From Holacanthus passer (taxonomy: Eukaryota; Chordata; Actinopteri; Pomacanthidae), in assembly GCA_025331565.1 (NCBI GenBank), contig JAFREQ010000035.1, positions 5,022,001 through 5,086,000 on the forward strand: a stretch of DNA of 64,000 bases, read 5' to 3'. Positions 11,216 through 23,887 of the stretch are shown here, piece by piece. The stretch's first letter is position 1. The number at the start of each line of letters is the position of its first letter. A model generated the notes under the pieces. It did not search any database. It was not told where the DNA came from and saw only the letters and a list, made by a program, of their open reading frames with translations. The position numbers and the translations under genes were made by a program.

Positions 11216-14200
11216 TCGACGCTGCCATCTAGCGCCTCCAGATAGAAGTCCAATCAGAGTATTCACAAATGATCTACAAATATGCATATTTTACTACACC
11301 TCCACTTCTTCTTAGGCTATTATTGTGTAGGTTGTGCAATTTCTATTATCTTTAGCTTATTACAATACCTTATAACCCAGGGTCTGATGTAACAATATCT
11401 TTTTTAATGACAGAGGATGCAGATTTGATTAACTGTACTTCAAAGCCAATAATACCACAGCTAAATCTAACCGTAAAACAGCATTTTACGGTCTTGCAAA
11501 CCCCATATTAATAGAATTAATTTAGTGGAGAAGACTATTATTTTGTTTGAAATCTAGAAATCTTGGTGAACAGGAAGCAGATGAACACCGTGCTGTCTCC
11601 TGATTTGCATATTTCTGGCTCTTTTGGTTCATATTTTAAAACATGCACTTAAGATCTCAGGTGCTTTTTTAAATATCTTGTCAAACTACTTAATTTCTGT
11701 TAATAATGAATCAGTTTTTGCAACAGTGGAGTGACATCCATCTCTAAATTTCTTCATCAATTTCTTGCACAAACAGAATCAGAGAGAAATGTTTTGTTGA
11801 CATGGCACCTCTGAAGAAATTGTCATATCATAGTTTTTGTGTTGATGTCTTTTCACCTGATTTATCAGAGACAATACACACAGAGGGTCCTCGCTCTGTC
11901 TGCTCCTATATTGTGTTAGCATTTCCTTGTGCTGACACACACATGTCTTAGCAGAGTCTGAGTTTCAGTTTTGATTACACCCTAATTTTTGCAGGAATGT
12001 CTCTGATGCTGAGATGTATTATACAGTTCAGTATTGATTTAATCACAGTAGGCACTTTATCTCTCTTCCTCAGTCAGTACATATACATTCATAACGTCTG
12101 TTACACACCATGATAATTTTGCCTTGTTTCCTTTGAAAAAACATTCAACTGAAGAAAATAACACAATAAGCATTATTTGTCTTACCAATTAAATGAACTG
12201 AATTAACTTTGAATGGGATTATTTTCTTTATTAACCCCTTTATTCACGTTCATTCACAATATGGTGTAATCTCTGTAACACTGATCTCATATTAGGGTCA
12301 TAGGGCAAAAATAATTGTATTTATCTGTCTCAGGAAAATTAACAAAGCTGCTTGTTGATCTAGAGTTGGATATAGCTTTGTCTACGGAAGCCAGTAAAGC
12401 ATTCGAAACATCAAGGCATGCCCGTATGAGAAGAGTAAAAAGTAAAAATGTTGCACTAATATGCCTTTATTGTGATGACTATATATTTATATAACTCATG
12501 GGGAGACAGACTATAAGAGCTTTTCTTTTTGTTGCATAACTTTACATGAAGTGACTCCATAGGACATTTTGGCAGGCAAAGCCGACCCATCCATGCAACG
12601 ACTGTCACACTTATGCTACTGAACTCCTGAAATATGCTCCGAGATTAAAAAAAAAAAAAAAAGATTTTAGTCCACTGCATAAATATAAGCTTACGTTTCA
12701 GCAGCCATTAATGGGACTGTGCTAATTTTAGGATTCTGTCCTTAAACATCATATTTATGACACACGCTAAACTGAATAAGTCATTGTTTGAAATAGCGCT
12801 AGTATTTAACACAAAGCCGTATTTTGTCATTCCTTGTCAAATAATACCCTGTCATTGCTGATGACATAACAAAACAGAGCTCTCCGTCCATTCATAAATA
12901 ATGCCCTGCCAAAGCTTATATCAGATATCCTCTCTTGGCAGCCTTGACTTAAAATTAATCTTACACAACCAGTTGAATCTGTAAGGGGATCAAATGTGAG
13001 TCTCTTACTTGAATTCTCATTTTGATTTTGCCTAAAACGGTTTAAGATAAGTAATTCAAGATTGTATCACTGGAGGCCTCCAATAATCCATGCATTCACT
13101 GTTTCTGGACATTGATTATTGGACAGTTTAAACATCAGTGATGTTTCCCACATGTGGTTTCATTAAGATGTGAGGCCAACTGCTGCTCGACAGCTGGCCA
13201 AGACATCAAAAGGCCGAATCAACTCTGAAATGGGCAGTATGTTATTTATTAGGAACCAATATCAGGGGAAGATCTCAACTGTGTTTCTCTTCCCATTTTT
13301 AATAAACATGGTTTCTGTTTTGATCTCATCGGAATGCATATATTTTTTAGGATGTGGAACATTTACGAAAACCAATATAGCAAGTGTGGGTTTGATTTAT
13401 GCAAAAGATGATAATAATGCACATTTTCTATTGGTCAATATATCTACAGCTTACAGGACGTTTTGCATTTGCTCATAACTTTCTGTTGTTTATGAGCAGC
13501 CACAGTTGAATTTTTTAAATCACCCAGTGGAAATGTGTCCTTTGGATGATAACACTGACACTAATATGGCAGCCAAAACGTGTACTGCGCTGTTTGAAGT
13601 CAGTGGGCTGATGTACAGTAAATAAGTCAACACCATGGCAACAGCCTGGAGTTAATGCCATTCATATTCCCTCACAGAGCCTGGCTGCGGTGGCCTGAAG
13701 CCAAATCAGTTCAGGGAGCTGAGAGAGATGCAGGGTTTGTGCACGGGCAATAGGTGCAAGAAGCCACCTATAGGATCCGCTTGTGTTCTCAAAGGTGATT
13801 TAAGTGATAAAGCCTCAGGGGATTAAGATATGGAGCTGGCAGGAATGGGAAGGTTGCAGTGGTTTCGACTTGGCATTGATATAAACCGGGTGTTGGCATC
13901 AGTGTGCTATCAGGTCAGCCTCCAAAGCCCCTGGCAGTGTCTTAAATCTCAATTTCCTCACTATGTCAAGCCCTCATGTTGAAAACATGCTCCTGAATCA
14001 CTGCTTCATCTCCACATGATGTGGTTCAGGCAGTTTATTTTCTGATGTTGCTTTCTTATTCATGAGGCAGGGCTTTTAATGTTTCCGCCGACGTGTATCA
14101 TAGCCTATGAAAGAAAATAGAGCAGCATGTTTTAATTTTCCTGTTGGGAGCGGGGCTTAATAACCCCCACCCCCACCCCCACCTCTTACAAAGCCCCTGA

Positions 14201-17126
14201 GAGTCCTGTCATCGATTTCACAAAGTGTAATGATAAGATCTTTAAATGACAAACATACATAGATTTATGTGGACTTAATGTCGGCCAGATGAAGCTGCAT
14301 CCTGAGCTATAGGGGATGTAGAGTATCTGACCTTTCACAACTCTGTGGTGTAAGTTGAGTCAGTGATGGTTTTAGATAGCACACAAATACACTGGTTCAG
14401 GAAGCAGTCAGTGACTAAATGGGCAGTGAATGAAAGTCATTAGGAAAACAGATGTCAACATGTCTCAGGTTGTATTTTTATAAAGATGCTCTTCAGCAGA
14501 GTGTGTATGTGTGAAGCAGATGCCGCCTCTAAGCCTTGGAGATTTAGGGGAATGTTTAAATTAAGAGATTATTTAGCCGATGGTTTGTAAAGCTAAGCTT
14601 TTAAATGGGGGTAGCAGTTAAATATTCTTCCACTCTGTGTCGATTTAATTATTTATCAACCGCTCTTTAAAGGGCCGGCCATGGGTTCAGCGGACCTTTT
14701 AAAAATAGTCCAAACATCCAATTAGTATTGCAAGTGATGTGCTGCAGCATATCAGGCAGGCATGTCCCTCCAGCCAGCCTTCAAATGCTGGTTTGATTTT
14801 CCATGCCAGACGCTGTACATCTGAGGGGCAAATTAATCTCAGAAATCTGATAACAGCTCCTCAAAAAGTTAGAAATGGCTGCATGAGAGAGGAAATATCA
14901 GCTTTGGAGTTGCAGCTCATAAAATGATTATATCCATTGTGAAGTGTGAGATTTACTGTGAAAACTGCTGAGAGACAATTCAGAATTCACTATCTACACT
15001 CAAAAATGAAAAAAAAAAACAAATCTTCAAACGTTTTGTCAGACAGCTGGGTTGTGCATCAAATCAAAGCCATCATATGCTTTCAATACTCTCTGCAGAA
15101 TATGCCTCTGGATCAGCAACCAGTGTGCATCATGAGAGGAGGATGACAGTATAGGTCTTAGGGCAGTTGAAGAGAGGGTCAAAGCCTGGTCTTGGGCTCG
15201 CTGGGCTGGCATGGCACTGCGAACGTGATAGTGCCACCCTTAGTGACAGCGGCAGATGGTGAATGGGCCCCTGGCTTTACCCTCAGGGCTCCTGGGCAGA
15301 GAGACAGAGCAGCCATGCACAAAATACAAGGCCACTGATTGGACCACGCCTGTTAAGATGCCACAGGCTGATAAAGAGGCTGAGAGGAGCAGCGCTTACA
15401 TGGTTGAGAAGATGTATAATTATGTTAACCCGGTAGTTTCTCTGGACCCTCCACTTGCCCGTTATGGTAGACATTGTAGTTTATTAGGTCAGTGAACGGG
15501 AAGTCTCACTAGGGCTTTGGCTGGATTGCAAACCACACAAGAAATGTTAGCAGGAGGTGTGAGCAAGACTAATTTTATGATTTTTGATACAGAAGATATG
15601 GAGAATACTGGAATAATCTGTGCTGCTACATTGCAAAAATGATTATACACACATGCAAGGAACCAAGCAGACATTTTAATAAATTATGGGAATGTATCAA
15701 TTATAATGTGTCCATGTATTCTTAATTTAAGCAAAGCAAAAAGAAAATCATTGTTTGTTATTTTGATTATACAAACTCCTCAAATATAAAGAGTAATATT
15801 TGTGAATTTGTGTAGTAAATAAGGTGCATTGAAACTGGAATATGCTGTTTGTAATTCCTATAAAAAATGCTGGGCATCATAATTTAAAGGGGCAATGAAG
15901 CAAAATTCAGAAGTGCTTACTTTCCCACAAATGAAGCTAAGCCTTTTGCTGAGACGTCTCCTTCGCTGTATAAGGAGAATCCGGCTTTACGCTCCCTTTA
16001 GTGCAAAACTGCAGAGGCACATACATCCGGTCAAAACTTTCAATTACTTGATATTCTGGGTGCTAAAAGGCAGTTTCCCTTCAAGGCCTCAGCGGTTAAT
16101 CTTCCAGCTAGTGCCAGCATTAAGGCGATAATCATGGGACATGTGACAAAAGCACAAAAACTTGCCCTAAAGGGGAGCGAAAGAGACCCCTGAGGATTTC
16201 TCCAGCCAGCCAAATTGGTGGTGCATCGACGTCCCTGAAAATGAAGTCTCAAACCTCGCTGTACTTTCCATACTTTTGTTTTGATTTAGCTACACATAGC
16301 CTGCAGAATCTCCTTCCATGTTGTAGAGTATTGTGGTCAAACACTACTGGATTACTGCTCATTAACTCTGCAGAGAACCCGCTGGGCTGTGGTTAATGCA
16401 CGAGACTTAATGGCCATTTCCAGTCTCATCTCCTCTACACTTTTAGGCGAGGGTTATACGCGATGACAGATGCCCAGAATTAAAGCCCACAGAGCAAAAT
16501 TAACTTTTCATGTATTTCCTCCTCACATCCTTGTTGTTTCTTTTTGGTCGTTGCTTGCACGGCCTCGGGCACACTTCTTCTTCTTCTGGTGTCTTAATTG
16601 CAATTTCATCAAGAATTTAAAGCCGTGTAGCCTTCCCTATTCTTGTCACTGTCACTCTAAACTAGCCACCGCAGGGGACTTCAAGGGTATTTAAAGCAGC
16701 TATTGTGTGTCATAAGATAAGTAAGGAGCAGCTTGGGGAAGACTCACTTTCATCATTGTGGTACTGCCGGACCTCCTCTTCCCCCTCCGAAACCATCCGT
16801 CTCTCGCTCTCTCTTTCATGGCTTTATCACTCAAGCAGCTCAGCAGAATATAAATGAATAAGGGCTGTAAGATGGGGGAAGAGGTTGAGACAAAAATTGC
16901 AAGTGCACATAAGCATTGGGACTTTCACTAGGACTGCTCTTTTATGCTTCACACAACTCAGCACCGGTTGTGTTGATGCAATATGAAAAGTGCACATTAT
17001 AGATTCATCACCCGCGTCCATGACAAATGGGAATCTCAGGATGATGAGTCGTGTGCGTGTGTGCTTGTGAGTGTGGATGCCAAGTTACTTTAAGAATTAG
17101 TATCAGATTATGGAAAGAGTTAATGT

Positions 17127-17260
17127 TAAAGCAACAGTTTCATATTTAGGGAAATATGATTATTTTCTGGCAGAGAGTTGATATGAGAAGATTGATTTGA
17201 CTCTCATGTGTGTACAGTAAATATGAAGCTACAAGACAGATATGAGAGTGATATCAATCT

Positions 17261-17265
<5 letters not shown>
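17127..17265. mobile_element. Foldback MITE-like repeat (copy 2)
   Basis: Same family as 4981-5180: 'aaagcaacagtttcatattt', 'gggaaatatg', 'cagagagttgatatgagaag', then 'tacagtaaatatgaagctac'. The arm at about 17183-17213 is followed by its near inverse at about 17234-17263 ('agacagatatgagagtgata...tct'), so the copy can fold back on itself. It runs straight into a (TC)n/(AC)n tract. Confidence 0.65.

Positions 17266-17271
<6 letters not shown>

Positions 17272-17291
<20 letters not shown>
17272..17291. repeat. (CA)n microsatellite
   Basis: About ten uninterrupted CA units directly after the foldback repeat and a short (CT)n run. Confidence 0.9.
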
Positions 17292-17554
17292 GGAATATTG
17301 ATTAAAACTAAGCTTAAAACAGCATCTTTTCCACCCTCACCTCCTCATGCGCACACACACAACTGTCCACATCACCCTTCCTACCTACCATATGCTTCAC
17401 ACAGATATTACACACTGCTGGCATTTCTCTACCCTCACCCTGTTTTTCTTTCACACACACTCACACACAAACAGTGAGTCATGAATAAAAGCGCAGAGAG
17501 GAGAGACAACTCACACGCAGCTGCACACACTTACAAATAAAAAGAGGCGCATAC

Positions 17555-17576
17555 GTGTGTGTGTGTGTGTGTGTGG
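17555..17576. repeat. (GT)n microsatellite
   Basis: About ten GT units in intergenic DNA. Confidence 0.9.
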
Positions 17577-17950
17577 GTGCAGAAACATGAAAAAAAAGAT
17601 GTACTGCAAGTCATGATCAGGCATTGTTTGTTTCATAAATGAGAGGGCATGGACAAATAGCTTATCTGCATTCCACTGTAATCAAAACATATGTGGAAAA
17701 ATGTGCACCCGCCTCTATAAATATGTCTTAATATGAATGACAGCGATCATTGGCAGCCATCTATCAGGCTGGACCATATGTTGCTTTGGGTGGGGAGGGA
17801 ATGAGGGCTTACCGCAAAGCCTGCCTTATCCTCTGGCATTACAGTCTCTAAGAAAGGATTTACTCTTTAATTCTTGATTAGATAGAATTTTCTCCCCAGT
17901 GTGCAAGCACAGTGATACACCGAGCAGAGATAACCTGCCCTATTGGGAAA

Positions 17951-17971
17951 GTGTGTGTGTGTGTGTGTGTT
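17951..17971. repeat. (GT)n microsatellite
   Basis: Ten GT units in intergenic DNA between two CNE-like blocks. Confidence 0.9.
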
Positions 17972-18247
17972 TGTCTTTTGGCAAGGCTCCCTCTCTGAGA
18001 CGCACACATGCAGACCAACCTGACCCCCCCTGGTGTGCCATCCCATTTAGTGCCTGGGCTTTTAACACATTGTGATAGGGCTATTATTAGAAGCTATGGA
18101 TTATCAATCAAGAATTAATCCTGATTGATGTGGAACTGGAAAAGGACCACCCTCACTACTTTCACACTGCTACACTGTTTGTTTTCATCTCTGTGATGAG
18201 AGAAGGTGGTGGTTTTTCTTCAGCTGGTGACATGAGAGAGGAGAGGA

Positions 18248-18271
18248 TTTTTTTTTTTTTTTTTTTTTTTT
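18248..18271. repeat. Poly(T) tract of 24 bases
   Basis: Uninterrupted T run about 390 bp upstream of the Ly6 start codon. It could be a nucleosome-excluding promoter element or the remnant A-tail of a minus-strand retrocopy. No adjoining element is recognisable. Confidence 0.8.
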
Positions 18272-18359
18272 GTGATCAAACCACTAGTTCCACCAGCTTC
18301 ACCTACAACAGGACGTGAGGAGACCACTGAGGACGACATTCATTTATTTATCTTCTTCA

Positions 18360-18660
18360 CTCATTCATCTTCCTCCCTGTCGTCTCTTTGCCTGACTGGC
18401 TGCTGAGCTGACTGACTGCCTGGATGGTTGGCTCCCTCTCTCACTGGACTCTCACTGGCACTTCACTCACACACTGCGTGAGCTTTCCTGAGGCTGGGGT
18501 GGAGAGAGACAGTCGGGCTGCTCAGGCTTTGGGAAGTGGGATCTCTGCTAGATTTCTCTCTCTCTGTCTGTTTTGGCGGACTATTAGATGAGAGCAGAGG
18601 AAATATCTGGCTCTCTCTCCTCCAGCACTGACCACTGACCATCACTCCTGTGCTGCATCC
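18360..18660 (+). promoter_or_regulatory. 5' UTR / promoter region of the Ly6 gene
   Basis: Pyrimidine-rich leader ahead of the start codon. A short upstream ORF of 16 codons runs from ATG 18588 to TGA 18638. A polypyrimidine tract plus CAG (ctctctcctccag, ending 18625) is a credible 3' splice site, so the ATG-bearing exon may begin at 18626 and the true promoter may lie further upstream. No convincing TATA box was seen. Confidence 0.35.
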
Positions 18661-18807
18661 ATGACTTTACATACCTGGCTGGTGTATGGGCTTGGAATTA
18701 TCTTGGTTTGGGAACTCTGCTTGACACAGGGTGAGTAGGATTGATTTGGTGTTGAAATGTATGAAGATCTGATCGTTGCATGCAGACATGTGAAAAGTCT
18801 GTGCGTG

Positions 18808-18850
<43 letters not shown>

Positions 18851-21800
18851 CCATGCATGTGGAGATTTGCATGTGACAGACAAGAAAAAGTGTGCTGAGC
18901 TCTAATGATATCAAAGATACAATAATCTTCTCTTGCAACAGCCTTTTGCAGACAAAGTAATCAATGTCATTATGTACAATTATACAGGTAATATAAGTAT
19001 ATAATATATAATACAGTATATAATAATATATATTGCACTATAAATACAAGTAAAAGTATTGTAAAAATCAACGTTAAACATTATTAAAACAACACAGGAG
19101 TAGAATTATAGATAATAGGCTGGTGAAACCAACTGAGCAAACCACATCGATACAAAAGAACGACCATGTTAAAGGATGATCCCAATAAATATACCTTTGT
19201 TCTGCATGTAATTGACCTGGGAGTTCAAAGCTGTGCCTCCCAACAATAGGTAATATCCATAGCTGGCAAACTAAATTTCCCTATAGAGCAATAACGATTG
19301 ACCTGACTTGGCTTGGCTGCAACCTTTGTTTCACCAGGGACCAAAGGAGAGAAATCTGGGGTGATGTTGTGCGCTGAGATGTTGCTTTGCTTGATTCGTA
19401 TCTCAGTGTTTCGGTCTGACTCAGATCACCTCTGATCCCGACTCCAGACCTGAGGGCGAAGTGAGCTCCTGGACCGATTAATGATGTGGCGTTTATAAAT
19501 AGGGCAACATTCATGAGAGGCAGCAGATGAGACAACAAAACAGCTGGACACAGATATAATTGCAGCGCTTTATGAACATTATCCGATTTCTAAATGAATG
19601 TTAGAAATTCAAAAAGGTGATAATGAATCATAGCCAACAAACAAACATCACCAGAGGGCATTGAGCTCAATATCATAATAGCGCACCATTTAATATATAT
19701 TATGTATGACATCATTCTTGACTACAGAAATAATCTTGCATCCCTAATTAGTTTCTAACATGGTTATGGTGCCTTAAAGCTCTTTTGAGCATAACTTCTT
19801 TCTAAGTCCCACTGAAAAAGCAAAACATAACAATATATAATGAGACAGGAAAGCAGTAATCAAATTAAATCCAAATGCTCCCAATTCTTAAAATCCTTCT
19901 TGTTTGTCTGCTTATGTTGCTTTTTTTTCCAACTGCCTTCTTCTTAAAATATTTCTCATAAAAAATGTGTAATGCATATAATAGTATGAGGAAAATATTT
20001 GACTCTGTGTTGAAATACAGATGAGCTTTCCAAGCAAATTTGCATGTTTACATGTTGAACAAACTCGAAACCAATAATTGATTAAATTAGTTTTAGGTCA
20101 CGGTAGATCTTGATATATACAGAGTTAATCAACATTTGCAATGCATGCTGGGAGAGGGTCTGGTTATGATAAATTGCATTGTGCCATGAAAGCTGAATGT
20201 CTTTCCATTACGTCGTCATTATGTTGACAAATGCTCCCACTGGGCAGCTTTTTTTTAATGTTTCATGAGTGTGGTGTGTAACAGCATCACATCGCAGTAA
20301 ATTGATAAATCAGGTTGTTGGCCAGATGTAAATGACCATTCCATGTTTTTTTTATTTCCACAACCATTACCCAGCTGTAATGAAATGCTGTAATATTCAT
20401 GAGAGCTCACTGCATGGTGTATCACCAGCGGGGGAATATGACACATCCCCTAAAGGCTGGCATGTGCTCACTGTCCCTGTGAGGCTTTACATTGATTCCA
20501 GCAGATTTCTAAAGTGATTTTTGTAAGAGCATTTGCCTGGGATTAGTTTGCTCCTGAAAGCTCCATCAGAGCTTTTGGTGGGCTATTTAACAGAGCAGAG
20601 GCAGTGAGAGGCTCGCATCCACTCTCTGCCCTCACACTGAGTCCACAGGTTTGTACAGATAAAGAGGGAGGATTGGTTTCAGCCAAAGCTGATCTTCCAT
20701 CTTGTGTGTGCGGGATTTTGGAGGTCAGCACAGGTGTGTGAGTGGTCTGAAGTCACGGACAATCCCTTTAAGCGCCGGTGGATTTGTTCTGTTTAGGCTT
20801 AGCCTTACTTTCTTGAGAGAGTTAGGCATTTGGGAGGTGAGACAGTGGCTCGGGAGAAGAGGGAACTGAAGATGAAAGAAGTCTTTGAAGCATTTCATTT
20901 TGAAAAGAGATGCTTAAAAATTCCATTGTATCGTGATCCGATGTACAGGGACCGAGCCTATTTTGGAAAATGCTCATATTTAGTCTATGATTTTTTTTTT
21001 TAGTCTTCAGTTGAGAAAGAAAAGTAAACAGTATAGTCTCGCTGCATGTTGATTTAGTTCCTCTCGAGTCCTCTTCTGTGCTGTAGCTTCCACCACTTAC
21101 AGGGCGCTGAGTGGTAGAGACACAGCTTTGAGATCACAAGCTGGAGCTGGCAGGCAGACAGCCTGGGATGGGGTGTACTAGTAAGGGTGAGTCACCCTTA
21201 AGCACAAGCTGGAGAAGAGAAGAGAAGAGAAGAGAAGAGAAGAGAAGAGAAGAGAAGAGAAGAGAGCAGTCATGATATAAGAACAAATATCAGACTCCAA
21301 AGCAGCGTTCCTATTGGAACAGCAAAATGTTTCAGGGGAATCTCAATGCTTTTGAGATGTACTTCATTTGAAATACCATGTAAGATACGCCTTCAGTTGA
21401 ACAGAAGAATCTATTTAAGTCTAGATCTCCAATTGTTTCAAAGATGATGATTTAACTTTGAATCAGAGTCAATAGGCAAGCTGTATATATACAGGAGGTA
21501 GGCTACTGGTCATTGTCACGCAACCTAAGATGACCCACCTTTTTTTAATCTATACTCCATATTTTCAAATGTCCTGCCCCCCATTGTAGGTGTGTGTCTT
21601 TTCCTGGATGTAGACAAGTTTTGGAATAATCGTGTCCATTTTGAAACCTTTCCTCTTATTCTGCAAAAATGAAATGTTATATTCTAAATCTTTATATTCA
21701 TAATCATAATGGCGGCATGAGAAGCTCCCAGGTGTCACCATAGCTTTTCTCTGGATGTCCTGCCTGTAGTGCATAAGCAGATAAAGTATACGTGTTAATT

Positions 21801-23887
21801 AGGATCACACTTGATGTTGTTCCCGTCATTTTAACATCTGTGCTATTCCTTCCATAGCCCAAAAGTGGCTTATATACCTATGTGGTTTTACACCAATCAT
21901 CATTCTAAATTGCACTCCAACAAATGATCATGAACCGTTCTGTGTCTCTTGCAGTCAAGGGGCTGCAGTGCTATGGCTGCAACATCATCCAGGGCCAGAG
22001 GTACGTGGACGTGGGCTGCTCCAACCCAGAGGTCATCACCTGCGCCCACTCGCACAAAGGCTTCAAACACCGTTTCTGCATCAAGACAGAGAGCAGTGAG
22101 TAAACTTCCATGAGCTATTGTTAATGACTAATTAACTGAAATTTCCTCTCACAGTTTCTTCTCTTCTCTTCTGTTCTCTTCTCTTCATCCTCTAACTCAG
22201 CGAGCTAATGCGTCTGTGTATATTTATTTGAAGAATATTTATGGCGAGGTAGAAGATTATTAAATCATGATGAATTCACTCTGGCGTGCCACTGGACATT
22301 GGCATAATCATTTTTAATCACAGATTCATGTAAATGTTCTTTGTCCGCTGATGTGAATATTCTATCGCTCCTTGCACCGAGGATGGTTACATAACCCTAC
22401 TTTAGTGTGCTTTGCTGAGTAAATTATAAGTCATTCATTGTTTGACGTGAAGTCAAATGGAGGATGTGGACAGCCACGACAGGGTAGTGATGGTCAGATG
22501 AGTAGTTCTGCTGATATCCATGGAAGCATGGACAATCCAGCTGTTCCTTTGCTTGACGTCTAACTCAGTTCACTCATGTTGAAAGGGCTGATGAGGCACC
22601 TTTCCCATTGGCTCAGAGAGACAAAGAGCTCAGGCAAGACTGACTACAGCCCGTCAGACACAGTACGACAAGCAGTTTGTCCAAATCTTGAAGCAGTGTT
22701 TTGGTAGTAATCTGTGGCCAGTCAGACTGTTAATCTTCATGTGACCCCACCAAACCCAAATCTAACAGATGCTGGTGAAGTGCCATAAGAGTCTTAGAGT
22801 TCTAGTCCCCTTTGTCCTCAGATACAAGACATCTGTCCTTAGTCCATTACCAGTCCAGGGCCCTGGTCTCCTAAACATGTCCTCTCACTTCTCAGCTGTC
22901 TCAAACCTGTGACTGAAGTGAACATTGGCAAAACAGTGTTGAGATAGGCCGGATTAATTTAAATGAAGAAGCTGGGCTGATCTTGTCAAGTTGACCCTCC
23001 TGCCCTCACCTACAAAACATGATCACTCTTCATTTTTAGCTTGAATAAAACAACTAACAGTTCTGAGCTCTCTGTTTGTCTTTTAGGGTTTTATAAATGA
23101 GAGCGGTGTTGTCAGGTGCTAATCCAATGCAAGAAAGCACCAGTAAAATCTCATTATAGACATTACTTTAATGGAAAAACAGAGTGAAGCTGAAGTAGGG
23201 CTCAAGCCATTTATTGCTCATGCAAAGCAAAACTGCTCTCAGATTCAATTTATGCATTTTAGTTTCAGTACCTATGCTGTGAGGTGGGGACACAACTGCA
23301 TTACAGTAATTATTGGAGACCAGTTATTAGTCCAGCATTTTTATTTCAAGACTGTGTGACAACCAGAAGTGACCAGTGGATTTGCAGATCTCACACAAGT
23401 ATGTTTTTTTTTTTGTATTTTCCCAGTTAAATAAAGATAATATGGATTTTAAATAGAGACTGTACAAAACGATCTCAATTCCATGCTTCTCCATGTAGTA
23501 CAAAAGGTACTCAGAGGCTTGGTTTCTCAGCTGTGAAGACATATCCTGAGGAGTGTGCCTTTAAGATCTCTAAATGTCTTCCTCATTACACACTTGCAGT
23601 ATTTGGTGCTTACTTCTGCTTTTTTTCTTGCTGAGCCAAACACCAGCTCGTCACTCTTCTCTGACTGACTGTCCCCCCCACCCCCTCCTGTCCCTCCAGC
23701 GGCCCTGGGTATCGTCCTGACCAGTGGTTGTGCCACATCCAGACACTGCCAGCAGCAGGAGCTGCCAGGGGTGCGCATCCACTGCTGTGACTCAGACCTA
23801 TGTAACAGCGCCACCTCCTGGCATCCCAGCACACTCCACTACATCGGTGCCATGTTCAGCATCTTGCTGCTGAGGATGTGGTTGTGA
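18661..23887 (+). CDS. GPI-anchored Ly6/uPAR (three-finger) domain protein, 3 exons
   Basis: Coding exons 18661-18730, 21955-22095 and 23700-23887 join with GT-AG introns in consistent phase to 399 nt, or 132 aa. Residues 1-23 form a signal peptide with a hydrophobic core (LVYGLGIILVWELC). The mature part has ten cysteines at 29, 32, 45, 53, 65, 81, 87, 99, 100 and 105, ending CCDSDLCN. This is the hallmark of a single LU domain: five disulphides in a three-finger fold. Residues 118-132 are hydrophobic and follow small residues (N106-S107-A108), as in a GPI-attachment signal, so an outer-leaflet membrane location is expected. Intron phases (1,1) match the usual Ly6 gene layout. Spacing C-x2-C, CSNPEVITC and CATSRHC is loosely reminiscent of LYPD1/Lynx2, but I cannot name an orthologue. 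Members modulate nicotinic receptors, complement or adhesion; the role here is unknown. Confidence 0.88.
18811..18849. repeat. (GT)n microsatellite in Ly6 intron 1
   Basis: About 20 GT units, 80 bp after the first exon's donor site. It is the longest pure dinucleotide array in the window. Confidence 0.9.
20130..20480. promoter_or_regulatory. Candidate conserved non-coding element in Ly6 intron 1
   Basis: 350 bp of high-complexity sequence without stop-free frames, rich in homeodomain/POU-like words (aattgcat, ttgataaat, gtaatgaaat, taatattcat). The texture resembles teleost developmental enhancers. It is an inference from appearance only. Confidence 0.25.
21182..21200. promoter_or_regulatory. 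Perfect 19-bp palindrome centred on an AP-1 site
   Basis: taagggtga-g-tcaccctta is a perfect inverted repeat with 9-nt arms. Its centre is TGAGTCA, the consensus AP-1 (Fos/Jun) element. It lies in Ly6 intron 1, 12 bp before a purine microsatellite. Function is inferred from the motif alone. Confidence 0.45.
21212..21266. repeat. (AGAAG)n pentanucleotide microsatellite
   Basis: About ten to eleven tandem AGAAG units, all purine on the plus strand, in Ly6 intron 1. Confidence 0.9.

Larger units (their letters stand above)
11216..18360. other. Intergenic desert between DDX54 and the Ly6 gene
   Basis: No coding exon is supported here; open frames are short and lack family motifs. The interval holds an A run (about 12648-12663), a C/A-rich tract (14163-14183), several (CA)n/(TG)n microsatellites between 17.2 and 18.0 kb, a foldback repeat (17127-17265) and a 24-T run (18248-18271). 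Between these are stretches of high-complexity, TAAT/ATTA-rich DNA (about 12780-12960, 14540-14920, 15890-16130, 17640-17800, 18050-18135) that look like vertebrate conserved non-coding elements. That reading is an impression from composition, not an alignment. Confidence 0.55.

Noticed and set aside
18642..18938. Minus-strand frames rich in His-Thr repeats over Ly6 exon 1
   Set aside because: They are produced by the (GT)n microsatellite (HTHTHT) and have no gene-like structure.
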